From contig JAOZFG010000040.1 of NCBI GenBank assembly GCA_027491435.1, forward strand, positions 1-40,769: a stretch of DNA of 40,769 nt, given 5' to 3'. The translations under genes and the position numbers were made by a program. The first letter of the stretch is position 1. The number at the start of each line of letters is the position of its first letter. Source of the stretch: Thermoproteota archaeon (GTDB lineage Archaea > Korarchaeota > Korarchaeia > Korarchaeales > Korarchaeaceae). This document shows positions 24,473-32,943 of this stretch, one piece after another. Below the pieces are notes generated by a model that did not search any database, was not told the origin of the DNA, and saw nothing but the letters and a program-made list of their open reading frames with translations.

Positions 24473-25840
24473 TTACCTAAGCCTGGTGCCTAGCTCTACC
24501 ATCCTCTTCACCACCGATGAGGCTCTCTCTGGGGTTGAGTATACTGGAATCCCACCCTTCTCAAGCCTGAGCAAGGATTCCTTAACCACCTCGTTGGTGG
24601 GAACTGCTACGGCTACTACAGGTATGTCTATCCTGCTCTTCAACTCAAAAAGCGCCTTTTCAACCTCGCCGGGCCTCATACCGGGAACTCCGAACAGGGG
24701 TATCAGGTAGAGCACGTCAAACTCGCCGCTCTCAGCGAAGGCTAGGCCAGTCTCCAGGAATTGTTCTGGAGTAGAATCTCCAGTCAAGTCCGTCGGGTTT
24801 CCAACCGGGTAGTAAGGAGGGAGCATGGCTCTTAACTTCTCCTCGAGCTCCCTCGAAGGTTTGGGCACCCTTAACCCCTTAGCCTCTAGGGAGTCTACCG
24901 CTATTATGCCGAAGCCCCCTCCATTTGTTATCACGCCTACTCTATCGCCCTTAGGTAGAGGTTGGCTTGCTAGGGCTATAGGCACGTCCACGAACTCCTC
25001 CAGGGTTTCCACAACCACGGCCCCTCCCTGCCTGGCTGCAGCTTCAAATACCCTGCTGCTTCCCGCTATGGAGCCCGTGTGGCTCCTGACGACCCTGTCC
25101 CCTGACTGCGTTCTCCCTCCCTTGAGCACGACTACCGGCTTCCTTCTAGTCGCCTCCTTCAGCGTCTCTAGGAACCTCCGCCCGTCGTCAACTCCTTCTA
25201 TGTATGCGGCTATCACTGAGGTGTCTTCGTCCTCTGCCAGATAACTTATGAGGTCGGACTCGTTAACGTCCGCCTTGTTTCCATAGCTGATGAACTTGCT
25301 TATGCCCCTCCCCTGCTGGTATATCCAAGTGAGTAGGAAGCTCCCCAAACTCCCGCTCTGAGTTATTATAGAGACCTTCCCAGGATGAGGTCTGGGTATC
25401 ATCTCCTCAGGGAGGAACAGCGTGTCCACCCTGTTCTTCGGATCGTATACTCCTAGGCAGTTGGGGCCTATAACCCTGATCCCGTACTCCTTAGATATCC
25501 TCTTGATCTCAAGCTCGGGCTCAACATTACCTATCTCAGAGAAGCCCCCTGACACAACTATGGCCGCTTTTACCCCCTTCTTAGCAGCGTTCTCGAGTGC
25601 TCTAGGAGCCAGGTCGGCCCTCAAAACTATGACGGCCATATCCACCTGGTCAGGTATATCCTCAATCGAAGGATAGCTCTTCAGGCCCATTACTTCCTCA
25701 GCCTTCGGGTTTACCGGGTAAACCCTGCCGGGATAGCCTATCTCGATCAGCCTCCTGAGCACAACGTTGCCTATCTTCTGAGGGTCTCTGGAGGCCCCGA
25801 TAACTGCCACAGAGCTTGGTTTGAAGAAGTAGTCTAGCAT
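24473..25840 (-). CDS. acdA: ADP-forming acetyl/acyl-CoA synthetase, alpha subunit
   Basis: 455 residues. A CoA-binding Rossmann domain opens the protein (VAVIGASRDPQKIGNVVLRR), followed by two ligase-CoA domains with GPNCLGVYDP, ITQSGSLGSFLL and RSHTGSIAGSSRVFEAA, which contains the phosphorylated catalytic His. This enzyme makes ATP from acyl-CoA, ADP and phosphate during peptide or sugar fermentation in archaea. The ATP-grasp beta subunit is not in this window. The transcript appears leaderless from the palindromic TATA at 25865-25872. Confidence 0.92.
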   Translation of the reverse strand: MLDYFFKPSSVAVIGASRDPQKIGNVVLRRLIEIGYPGRVYPVNPKAEEVMGLKSYPSIEDIPDQVDMAVIVLRADLAPRALENAAKKGVKAAIVVSGGFSEIGNVEPELEIKRISKEYGIRVIGPNCLGVYDPKNRVDTLFLPEEMIPRPHPGKVSIITQSGSLGSFLLTWIYQQGRGISKFISYGNKADVNESDLISYLAEDEDTSVIAAYIEGVDDGRRFLETLKEATRRKPVVVLKGGRTQSGDRVVRSHTGSIAGSSRVFEAAARQGGAVVVETLEEFVDVPIALASQPLPKGDRVGVITNGGGFGIIAVDSLEAKGLRVPKPSRELEEKLRAMLPPYYPVGNPTDLTGDSTPEQFLETGLAFAESGEFDVLYLIPLFGVPGMRPGEVEKALFELKSRIDIPVVAVAVPTNEVVKESLLRLEKGGIPVYSTPERASSVVKRMVELGTRLR

Positions 25841-25864
25841 GTTCCCTACTGATTGACCAGCGAG

Positions 25865-25872
25865 TTTATAAA
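25865..25872. promoter_or_regulatory. Palindromic TATA element shared by acdA and nurA
   Basis: TTTATAAA is a perfect palindrome in the 76-nt divergent gap. Its centre is about 29 nt from the acdA ATG (25840) and about 48 nt from the nurA ATG (25917), and no other A/T-rich element is present. Confidence 0.55.
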
Positions 25873-25916
25873 AGGGTCACTACGCTTAAATTGGCTAACC
25901 GCGCTCCCTGTCTCGG

Positions 25917-27032
25917 ATGAGCGTTAACGACTTGAGTTTCATGACCCTCGAGGAGAGCTTCGTTAAAGTGAAAAGCAAGCTTCTGGAGGACTTTTCGAGG
26001 AACTATGATGAGGAGAAGGACTTGTTCGACAAGCACTGGTCCGAAGGTATAGGTAAGGGGGACCTCAATCCAATAGCTGCGGTAGATGGTGGAAGCAGGC
26101 CCGTATCCTACACTCAGGGGAGGGTCCTCTTCCTCACCTCTGCCGCCATGATAGTTAAGGGCTCTAAGCTGAAGAGGTACAGAGTTTACCAGTTCGGAGT
26201 AACTGACTACTACGAGGCCAACGAGAGGATAAGGTATTGCAGGGAGGTATTGGAGAGTAAGATGGCGAGGGTCTTCCTGTTTGAACACGATGAGGGCCTC
26301 CTCCTAATGGACGGATCCTTATCAGCCCCCCTTGAGCACAGGGTCTACGTAACTAAGTACGAGTTCACATCCCCCTCCTCGCTGAAGTACGTCTTGAGGA
26401 GCCTCATAGAAGAGATGCAGACCTTTCAGGGGATAAAGTCGTACACACATGACTTGAATAACAGGGAGAGGCTTCAAAGTGAGGTGTCCAGCTCCCTATC
26501 TAAGCTGCTGGGAGAGGGGGCTGTAGCTAAGGTTGAGGACGTGTCCATGGCCATGGCCTTCCTGGAGAGATACGAGGCCCTAGAGAGCTTCAAATCCCTT
26601 TACGAAGGGGCCCTCTCCGGTGAGGTCAAGCTCATCGGCATCTCCAAGAGGTCTTCGAGCAGGAGGTACTTCGAGTCCAGGATACCTGATATAGAGATAG
26701 TCGGCCGCTTGGCCAAGTCCGTCGGCTACCTGAAGCCCAAGACTTACGAGGTCAGGCTCCCAGATTACGTGGGGAACCACTCATTTCCAATAACCCTGAC
26801 CTATGTCAAGTTGGAGGACAACACGCCCCCCATGAAAGTGGAAGTTTTGGGTTCCATAGGGGAATCGGAGCTCCTGAACATACTGGGTACTCTCCGGAGG
26901 TATTCCGTGAAGGGCTACCCGTATCACCTTAGGCTCGTCCACGAGATGGCCAAGATAAGCAAAGACATGGTTGATTTCGTGTTAAGAAGTATTGAGACCG
27001 GTCCTACTGGGAGGGAGTGGCTTGGAGAGTGA
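25917..27032 (+). CDS. nurA: NurA nuclease
   Basis: 371 residues. NurA resects 5' strands of DNA ends together with the HerA translocase. Metal-binding motifs are visible: AVDGGSR with Asp57, and LLMDGSLSAP. The C-terminal HEMAKISKDMV segment also matches the family. It is the first gene of the repair run nurA-herA-mre11-rad50. The HerA start lies just after its stop. Confidence 0.92.
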   Translation: MSVNDLSFMTLEESFVKVKSKLLEDFSRNYDEEKDLFDKHWSEGIGKGDLNPIAAVDGGSRPVSYTQGRVLFLTSAAMIVKGSKLKRYRVYQFGVTDYYEANERIRYCREVLESKMARVFLFEHDEGLLLMDGSLSAPLEHRVYVTKYEFTSPSSLKYVLRSLIEEMQTFQGIKSYTHDLNNRERLQSEVSSSLSKLLGEGAVAKVEDVSMAMAFLERYEALESFKSLYEGALSGEVKLIGISKRSSSRRYFESRIPDIEIVGRLAKSVGYLKPKTYEVRLPDYVGNHSFPITLTYVKLEDNTPPMKVEVLGSIGESELLNILGTLRRYSVKGYPYHLRLVHEMAKISKDMVDFVLRSIETGPTGREWLGE

Positions 27033-27036
27033 CCAC

Positions 27037-28620
27037 TTGGGTAAGGTGGGGCCCAATTCAACCCCCACCAGGGTTAGGCTCATCGCCTATCAAGGAGTGG
27101 TGCCCAGCGTTGGGGATTACGTTATCATCGAAGGGGATGACGAACAGCTCCTTGGGATGGTCAGCGACGTGACCAGGGGGGCTATAGAGTTCTCCAGAAC
27201 CGACTTGATACAGGCTGACTATTACGACAGGATTCTGGAAGTGGTTGAGAAGCCCAGCCAGTGGGCGATAGCAGAGGTCAGGATATTGGGCAGGCTCGAG
27301 GAGGGCAAGCTAGTGGGGCTGTCCAGGAGGCCTCCCCCCTCAGGAGCGAACGTTAAAAGGGCCCCTAAAGATGTTTTGCAGGGGATATTCTCACCTCCCG
27401 AGGGAAGAGAAGGGATCAGGATAGGCAAGCTCATGTCCAGGGGCGATGTTGACGTTTACCTGGATCCGGACAACTTGATAGCCAGGCACCTAGCCATAAT
27501 AGCTGTAACGGGAGGCGGGAAATCCAACACGGTCGCTGTTATCCTGGAGGAAATCCTCAGAATGGGCGGAGTGGCTATGCTCTTCGACGTACACTCCGAG
27601 TACGTTGGAATGGAGGTTGACTGTGAGGGTTGTGAGGTAGAGCCTGTGGATCCCATATTAGATCCAAACAAGCTGTCCAAAGATGAGCTGGCCAGCCTCC
27701 TGGGAATAAGCTTCAGGTCAGCTGCCAAGATGTACATATACCTGAGCAGAGCGTACAACAGGGCAAAGAGCCTGCTGATGAAGGATTCGCTAGCCGACGT
27801 CCTTAGAGAGGCTGACATGAAGGATTACAACTCCAAGGACCTATTAGCTGGGGTGATGGCCCTCCTTAAGCTGACCGTAAGGGAAGAAGAGGGCCTAGGA
27901 ATTCCTTTGGACAGCAAGAAGGATAGGGAAAGCGTATACAGCCTCATCTCCAGGATAGATCACCTCATGTCCGTTTACGGGAAGATACTCAAGCCTGGGG
28001 CCGGAGACCTGACAGATCACTTGGACTACGGAAAACTGGTCATAGTTAAGCTGGGCCAGCTAGACCTGGAGCTCACCGATGTAGTGGTCGGAAAGAACCT
28101 GATAACCCTCCTCAACAAGTCCAAGGTCATGAAGGTCACAGGGGAGCGCTTAATCCCTAACCCTGTGCTGGCGGTCATAGAGGAGGCCCACGTGCTCCTG
28201 CCGCCAGGAGGGGACACTTACACCTTGAAGGCGGCCTCGGCAATAGCTAAGGAGGGGAGGAAGTTCGGCGTCGGTTTATGCCTGGTAAGCCAGAGGCCCA
28301 AGAAGCTTGACTCCGACGTCCTCTCACAGATGGTGAACAAGATAATCCTCAGAATCGTTGAACCAGACGACCAGCTGTACGTCAGGAGGGCCACAGAATT
28401 CTTGAGCGAGGAGCTCACCTCCTACCTGCCGTCGCTCAACGTGGGAGAGGCCATAGTGGTGGGTCCAATGATAAGGACACCAGCTCTGGTCAAGGTTAGG
28501 CTATTCCAGGGCAAGGCTGGCGGGGAGACGCCCAGCGCTTACGAGGCATGGCGGAGGGGCAAGGAAGAGAAGTCCTTAGCCAAGCCTGATGAGGACTACT
28601 ACAGCTCAATAGGTGATTAG
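27037..28620 (+). CDS. herA: HerA DNA translocase/helicase
   Basis: 527 residues. A beta-barrel HAS domain opens the protein (VPSVGDYVIIEGDDEQLLGM). The FtsK/HerA motor follows with Walker A VTGGGKSN (Lys162), Walker B VLAVIEEAHVLLPP and a SQRPKKLDSDVLSQ sensor segment. HerA forms a hexamer that feeds DNA ends to NurA. TTG 27037 is chosen over TTG 26992 because it begins where HerA proteins usually begin and has GGAG 9 nt upstream. The longer start would run within nurA. Confidence 0.92.
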   Translation: MGKVGPNSTPTRVRLIAYQGVVPSVGDYVIIEGDDEQLLGMVSDVTRGAIEFSRTDLIQADYYDRILEVVEKPSQWAIAEVRILGRLEEGKLVGLSRRPPPSGANVKRAPKDVLQGIFSPPEGREGIRIGKLMSRGDVDVYLDPDNLIARHLAIIAVTGGGKSNTVAVILEEILRMGGVAMLFDVHSEYVGMEVDCEGCEVEPVDPILDPNKLSKDELASLLGISFRSAAKMYIYLSRAYNRAKSLLMKDSLADVLREADMKDYNSKDLLAGVMALLKLTVREEEGLGIPLDSKKDRESVYSLISRIDHLMSVYGKILKPGAGDLTDHLDYGKLVIVKLGQLDLELTDVVVGKNLITLLNKSKVMKVTGERLIPNPVLAVIEEAHVLLPPGGDTYTLKAASAIAKEGRKFGVGLCLVSQRPKKLDSDVLSQMVNKIILRIVEPDDQLYVRRATEFLSEELTSYLPSLNVGEAIVVGPMIRTPALVKVRLFQGKAGGETPSAYEAWRRGKEEKSLAKPDEDYYSSIGD

Positions 28621-29802
28621 ATGAGGATAGTGCACTTCTCCGACAATCACCTAGGAAAGCTCCAGTTTAGCCTACCGGAGAGGGAGGAGGACATCTACAG
28701 GGGTTTGGAGAGAGCGGTGAATGTTGCTTTAGAGGTTAAGCCCGACCTCGTGTTGCATACGGGCGACCTCTTCGACCACCACGCCCCCCACCCGAGGGCT
28801 TTCGTCAGGGCTGTCGGCGCGATAACGAAGCTGCTGGACAGCGGGATAGAGGTGGTAATGATAGAGGGGAATCACGACGTGGGACCTGACACTGTCAGAG
28901 GAAGGACATCCTCAGCGATAATCAACTTGAGCAACCTGCTTAGGCAACTCGGGTACGATGGGTTTCACCTGCTGAGGCCCGGCACTTCCTTGAAGGTGAA
29001 AGACGTAACTGTAGTTGGGCTCCCCTACACTCCCAGGACAGTTAACGTGGCCGATGCCATAAAGTCCTTGGATAAGGTGAACTCACCAGATAGGGTAGGC
29101 GTTCTCATGCTTCATCAAGGGGTAAAGGAGATGATAGCTGCATTCTACCCTGAGATAGAGCTCAGATCCTTGTTAAGCACCAGGTTCAGGCTAATAGCCA
29201 TGGGCCACTATCACAAGAAGGTTGTGGTGAAGAAGGGGGACAGGGTCCTAGCCTACTCTGGGTCTACTGAGGTAATAGACATAAGGGAGGCGAACGAGCC
29301 CGAGAAGTACGTGTTGATATACGAGCTTGATGGAAAGGAAATAGAAGTTAAGGAGAGGACGTTGAAGACGAGGCCCTTCCTCAAGTTAAACAGGAGGATC
29401 AATAAAATAAAGGAGCTGACCTCATTAGTTGAAGAGCTCAGCGACCTGGCCTCTTCCTTTGAGGAGAAGCCTGTCCTAATCCTCAACGTGACTACGTCTG
29501 AACTCTCGGCCAGGAGAATAAGGGAGGAGCTTGAAAGCGTGAGGGACAAATTCCTCTACGTTAGAGAGAGGATACAGGCTAAGATAAAGGAGGAAGAGGT
29601 GGAGATGACTCCAAGGGGCTTTGACCTGACTGAGCTGGTCACCTCAATGATCAAGGATATGTCCTTGGACAACAGGGTTAAGGAGACCGCCATAAAGGCG
29701 TTCAGAATTTGGTACCTTGAGGGAAAGAGGGGTGATGACTTCGTTAAGGCCTTGAAGGAGCTCTGGGAGGGTTACTATGAAGATAAGGGCGATATCCCTT
29801 GA
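28621..29802 (+). CDS. mre11: Mre11 nuclease
   Basis: 393 residues. Phosphoesterase motifs in order: FSDNHLG (Asp8, His10), HTGDLFDHH, EGNHDVG and MGHYHKK. These bind two Mn2+ ions for 3'-5' exonuclease and endonuclease action. The C-terminal region binds Rad50. The start follows the herA stop directly and the end overlaps rad50 by 26 nt, so production is tightly coupled. Confidence 0.95.
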   Translation: MRIVHFSDNHLGKLQFSLPEREEDIYRGLERAVNVALEVKPDLVLHTGDLFDHHAPHPRAFVRAVGAITKLLDSGIEVVMIEGNHDVGPDTVRGRTSSAIINLSNLLRQLGYDGFHLLRPGTSLKVKDVTVVGLPYTPRTVNVADAIKSLDKVNSPDRVGVLMLHQGVKEMIAAFYPEIELRSLLSTRFRLIAMGHYHKKVVVKKGDRVLAYSGSTEVIDIREANEPEKYVLIYELDGKEIEVKERTLKTRPFLKLNRRINKIKELTSLVEELSDLASSFEEKPVLILNVTTSELSARRIREELESVRDKFLYVRERIQAKIKEEEVEMTPRGFDLTELVTSMIKDMSLDNRVKETAIKAFRIWYLEGKRGDDFVKALKELWEGYYEDKGDIP

Positions 29803-32497
29803 GAACTTCAGGTCCCACGTTAGGACGGAGCTCAACTTTGGGGATGGGATAGTGGCTATAATAGGTGAGAACGGGGCGGGGAAAACGTCAATCCTTGAGG
29901 CAATAGCTTATGCCCTATTTCCTGACCTGTTTAGGGGGAGGACAGACTCCTTAATGAGAGACGGAACGGACTACCTCAGGGTCTCCTTGGAGTTCGAGGT
30001 CAACGGCAAGGCGTATAGGGTTATCAGGGAGAGGCCCAGGGTGGGCCAGCCTACTGCCATAATAGAGGAGCTAGGCGAGAAGAGGAGGGTCCTTCAGAGG
30101 GGGCAGAGAAACGTGAACAAACAGATACTGGAGCTACTTGGCATGAGCCCCGAGGTCCTCATAAGCGCTGTTTACGTCAGGCAGGGCGAAATAGCTGATC
30201 TGATAGAGGAGAGCCCTACGGAGAGGAGGAAGTTGATAGCTAAGCTCATGAAGGTTGATCAGCTTGAAAGGATCTGGGACGACCTGGGGTCGGCTATATC
30301 TCACTTCAGGTCGGAGCTGGCCAGCGTTAAGGGCGAACTAACCGCCCTTCACGGGGCTGAAGGCGAACTCATAGAGTTGAAGAGGAAGAGGGACCTCCTC
30401 CAAGTTAGGAAGGAGGAGTTGAGCGGGAAGCTTGAGGACCTAATGAAGGAGAAGGCTGAAGTGGAGAGGAGGCTTGACGAAGTTCAGAGAAGGCAGGAAG
30501 TTTACATGGAGGTCAAGTCGGAGTTGGATAGGAAGGTAGGAGAGGCTCAACACCTGGAGGAGAAGATCAGGAGGCTGAAACGGGACCTAGCCATCATTAG
30601 TGAGAGGATAAATAAGTACAAGGAAAGAGTAAGCTCTCTAGGCAATCTAGAGATTGCTATGGAGGCTTACAGGATACACTCTGAGGTTGACAAGATATCC
30701 TCCGAGATAAGGCGAGTCAAGGACTGGAGAGATAGGGTTAACAGTATAAGGGAGGAGCTAGACTCCATAGAAGTTGATGAGAGCTCTTCTCAGCGTTACA
30801 TCGAGGTTAAGAGCGCTATTTCTAAGATTCAAGCTGAAATCTCCTCGAACAGAGAGGAGGTGGGCGCTTTAAGGTCTAAGCTTATAGAAAAGAAGGAGAG
30901 GATGGCCAATCTCATCTCTGAGGCTAGGAAGAGGATGAGCAGGCTATCCTCGATCACCGGTCTAGAGGTAAATTCTTTAGAGGAAGTTGATGAGGTCAAC
31001 GGATTCATTAAGGAGTTGGAGGAGAGGTTAGCCAAGTTAGAGGAGAGGAGAGACCTCATAATCAAGGAGTTGAGCGCTCTGGACGCTAGGATTAAGGAGT
31101 ATAGGAGATCCCTGGAATCGTTAAAGGGGGCAAGAGGGAAGTGCCCAGTCTGCGGGTCTGAGCTCAGCGATGAGAGAAGGTCTGAGCTTATGGACGAGTT
31201 CAGGGAAGAGATATTTAGGAGCGAGAAGAAGAGGTTAGAGCTCGATAAGGAGTTAGCTGACATTAAGGAAAGCATTCAGGAGGTCAGCGCTAAGCTTAAC
31301 ATGCTCAGGTCGTTCGACCTGAACTCGTTAAAGGAGTTGTTCACCACCATACCCTCCCTGGAGTCTGAGATAAGAAAATTAGAGAATTCTTTAGCCTTAA
31401 AGAGGTCAGCCCTCGTTGAGTTAGAGGGCAAGCTCTCAAAACTAGTTGATGAGAGGGATCGTCTGGAGGGGGAGGTGAAGAAGCTAGAGAGGAAGAGGTA
31501 CTTGAGGAACCTGCTGATGACCGAGTTGAGGAAGGGAAGGAACCTTCCAGACCTAGATCAACTAGAGTCCAAGCTTAGAGAGCTGAGAGAGAGGCTGTCC
31601 GATCTGGCTGCAAAGTTAGGCCTTGACGTTGATAGGGTAGGCTCCATTAGGGAGAAGGTAATTGAGGTCAAGAGGTTGCTGGAGGAGCTGGACAGGCTGA
31701 AGGGTAGGAAGTCGGCTGTTGAGGAGGAGCTGGAGAATCTTGAGAAAAGGCTTAACTCTGCTAGAATGGAGATCTCAAAGCTGAAGTCGAGCTTAGAGTC
31801 TGTGGGTTATTCCAAAGAGGAGCACCTGAGCCTAATCAAGAGGTTGAAGGAGCTCAACTCCTTGAAGTCGTCGGCGGAGAGAGAGCTTGGCTCCCTAGAG
31901 GGAGAGATCAGACGCCTGGAGGAGGAGATAAAGAGGAAGGAATCCGAAGTTAAGAAGCTCAAGGAGCTAAGGAGGAGGGCTAAGAGCCTTGAGGAGTACA
32001 TAGGGATTCTAGAAGAGGTGAGGGACATATTCCACAGGGAGAGAGGTATACAGAGGTACATCAGAGAAAAGGCCAGGCCCTTCATAGAGGAGAAGGCCTC
32101 TGAGATATTCTCATCCTTCGGCTTCCAGTACGACGGCCTTGAGATAGACCGAGATTACACCCCATACCTGATAAAGGGGACCAGGAGATACGGGATGGAT
32201 AAGATGAGCGGTGGCGAATTAATAGCAGTCGCCCTATCTTTGAGGCTGGCCTTAGCTAACTTCCTGGTGGCTTCGGAGGTCGAGAGCATCTTCCTAGACG
32301 AGCCCACAATACACCTGGATGAGAGCAGGGTCGACAGCCTAGTCGACTCCCTGACCCACATGGAAGTGCCCCAGCTCATCGTGGTGACTCACTCAGACAA
32401 ATTCATGAACGTGGCAGATCAGACCATCTTGGTTAAGAAAGAGAAAGGCGTCTCCGGGGTTGAAGTGATACAAACGTCAAATAAGGGATACCCTTAA
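29777..32497 (+). CDS. rad50: Rad50 ATPase
   Basis: 906 residues. Walker A GENGAGKTS is at 30-38, a long coiled coil is split by the zinc hook CPVC at 456-459, and the second ATPase half has signature MSGGE at 810-814 and Walker B FLDEP at 839-843. The length is typical of archaeal Rad50. It forms the MR complex that tethers and processes double-strand breaks. Several antisense frames over its coiled coil are composition shadows. Confidence 0.96.
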   Translation: MKIRAISLENFRSHVRTELNFGDGIVAIIGENGAGKTSILEAIAYALFPDLFRGRTDSLMRDGTDYLRVSLEFEVNGKAYRVIRERPRVGQPTAIIEELGEKRRVLQRGQRNVNKQILELLGMSPEVLISAVYVRQGEIADLIEESPTERRKLIAKLMKVDQLERIWDDLGSAISHFRSELASVKGELTALHGAEGELIELKRKRDLLQVRKEELSGKLEDLMKEKAEVERRLDEVQRRQEVYMEVKSELDRKVGEAQHLEEKIRRLKRDLAIISERINKYKERVSSLGNLEIAMEAYRIHSEVDKISSEIRRVKDWRDRVNSIREELDSIEVDESSSQRYIEVKSAISKIQAEISSNREEVGALRSKLIEKKERMANLISEARKRMSRLSSITGLEVNSLEEVDEVNGFIKELEERLAKLEERRDLIIKELSALDARIKEYRRSLESLKGARGKCPVCGSELSDERRSELMDEFREEIFRSEKKRLELDKELADIKESIQEVSAKLNMLRSFDLNSLKELFTTIPSLESEIRKLENSLALKRSALVELEGKLSKLVDERDRLEGEVKKLERKRYLRNLLMTELRKGRNLPDLDQLESKLRELRERLSDLAAKLGLDVDRVGSIREKVIEVKRLLEELDRLKGRKSAVEEELENLEKRLNSARMEISKLKSSLESVGYSKEEHLSLIKRLKELNSLKSSAERELGSLEGEIRRLEEEIKRKESEVKKLKELRRRAKSLEEYIGILEEVRDIFHRERGIQRYIREKARPFIEEKASEIFSSFGFQYDGLEIDRDYTPYLIKGTRRYGMDKMSGGELIAVALSLRLALANFLVASEVESIFLDEPTIHLDESRVDSLVDSLTHMEVPQLIVVTHSDKFMNVADQTILVKKEKGVSGVEVIQTSNKGYP

Positions 32498-32532
32498 TAC
32501 TGGTTACCTACACATATCACTGGTGGTGATAG

Positions 32533-32934
32533 GTGGCCAAAAAAAGGAGGGAGAGCGCCGACGACCCGTTCGATTCCTTCATAAGGGATATGATGGACTT
32601 CCTGAGGAGGATGGACGAGGAGCTCTCGGATCTGTTCGATGACGAGGTTGACAGCGAGTTCGTGAGTGATGATGCACCCTATGGATTTATAGGGGGTGAT
32701 GACTTGGAGCTGGAGGAGTCTGTTGACGTTATAGAGTTACCTGATGAGGTTCTGGTTGTTATGGAGATTCCTGGTGTTAGGAAGGAGGACATAAGCATAA
32801 AGGCCAAGGGGATGGAGCTTATAATAAGGGCTAAAGACCTGTTCAAGAGGGTCACTCTCCCAATAAAGATAAATCCGAGTAAGGCTAGAGCCACCTATAG
32901 AAACGGCATTCTGGAGATAAAGATCAAGAAGTAG
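32533..32934 (+). CDS. Hsp20-family small heat shock protein
   Basis: 133 residues. A charged N-terminus (KKRRESADDPFDSFIRDMMD) is followed by an acidic stretch and an alpha-crystallin domain (VIELPDEVLVVMEIPGVRKE, ATYRNGILEIKIKK). There is no C-terminal IxI extension. GTG start with GGTGGTGAT upstream. It sits between rad50 and the SF2 helicase on the same strand, 35 nt after rad50, so it may be read with the repair genes. A chaperone role for them would be inference. Confidence 0.88.
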   Translation: MAKKRRESADDPFDSFIRDMMDFLRRMDEELSDLFDDEVDSEFVSDDAPYGFIGGDDLELEESVDVIELPDEVLVVMEIPGVRKEDISIKAKGMELIIRAKDLFKRVTLPIKINPSKARATYRNGILEIKIKK

Positions 32935-32943
32935 GGGCGAGGC

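Noticed and set aside
26992-27036. HerA beginning at TTG 26992
   Set aside because: It would add 15 residues read from within nurA that HerA proteins usually lack; TTG 27037 has a better-spaced ribosome-binding site.
30829-31275. Ser/Leu-rich minus-strand open frame over rad50 (and similar ones over other coiled-coil genes, e.g. 18620-19039 plus and 24012-24290 plus)
   Set aside because: These are composition shadows of Glu/Lys-rich coiled coils; they have no promoter, no recognisable domain and lie wholly within well-supported genes.
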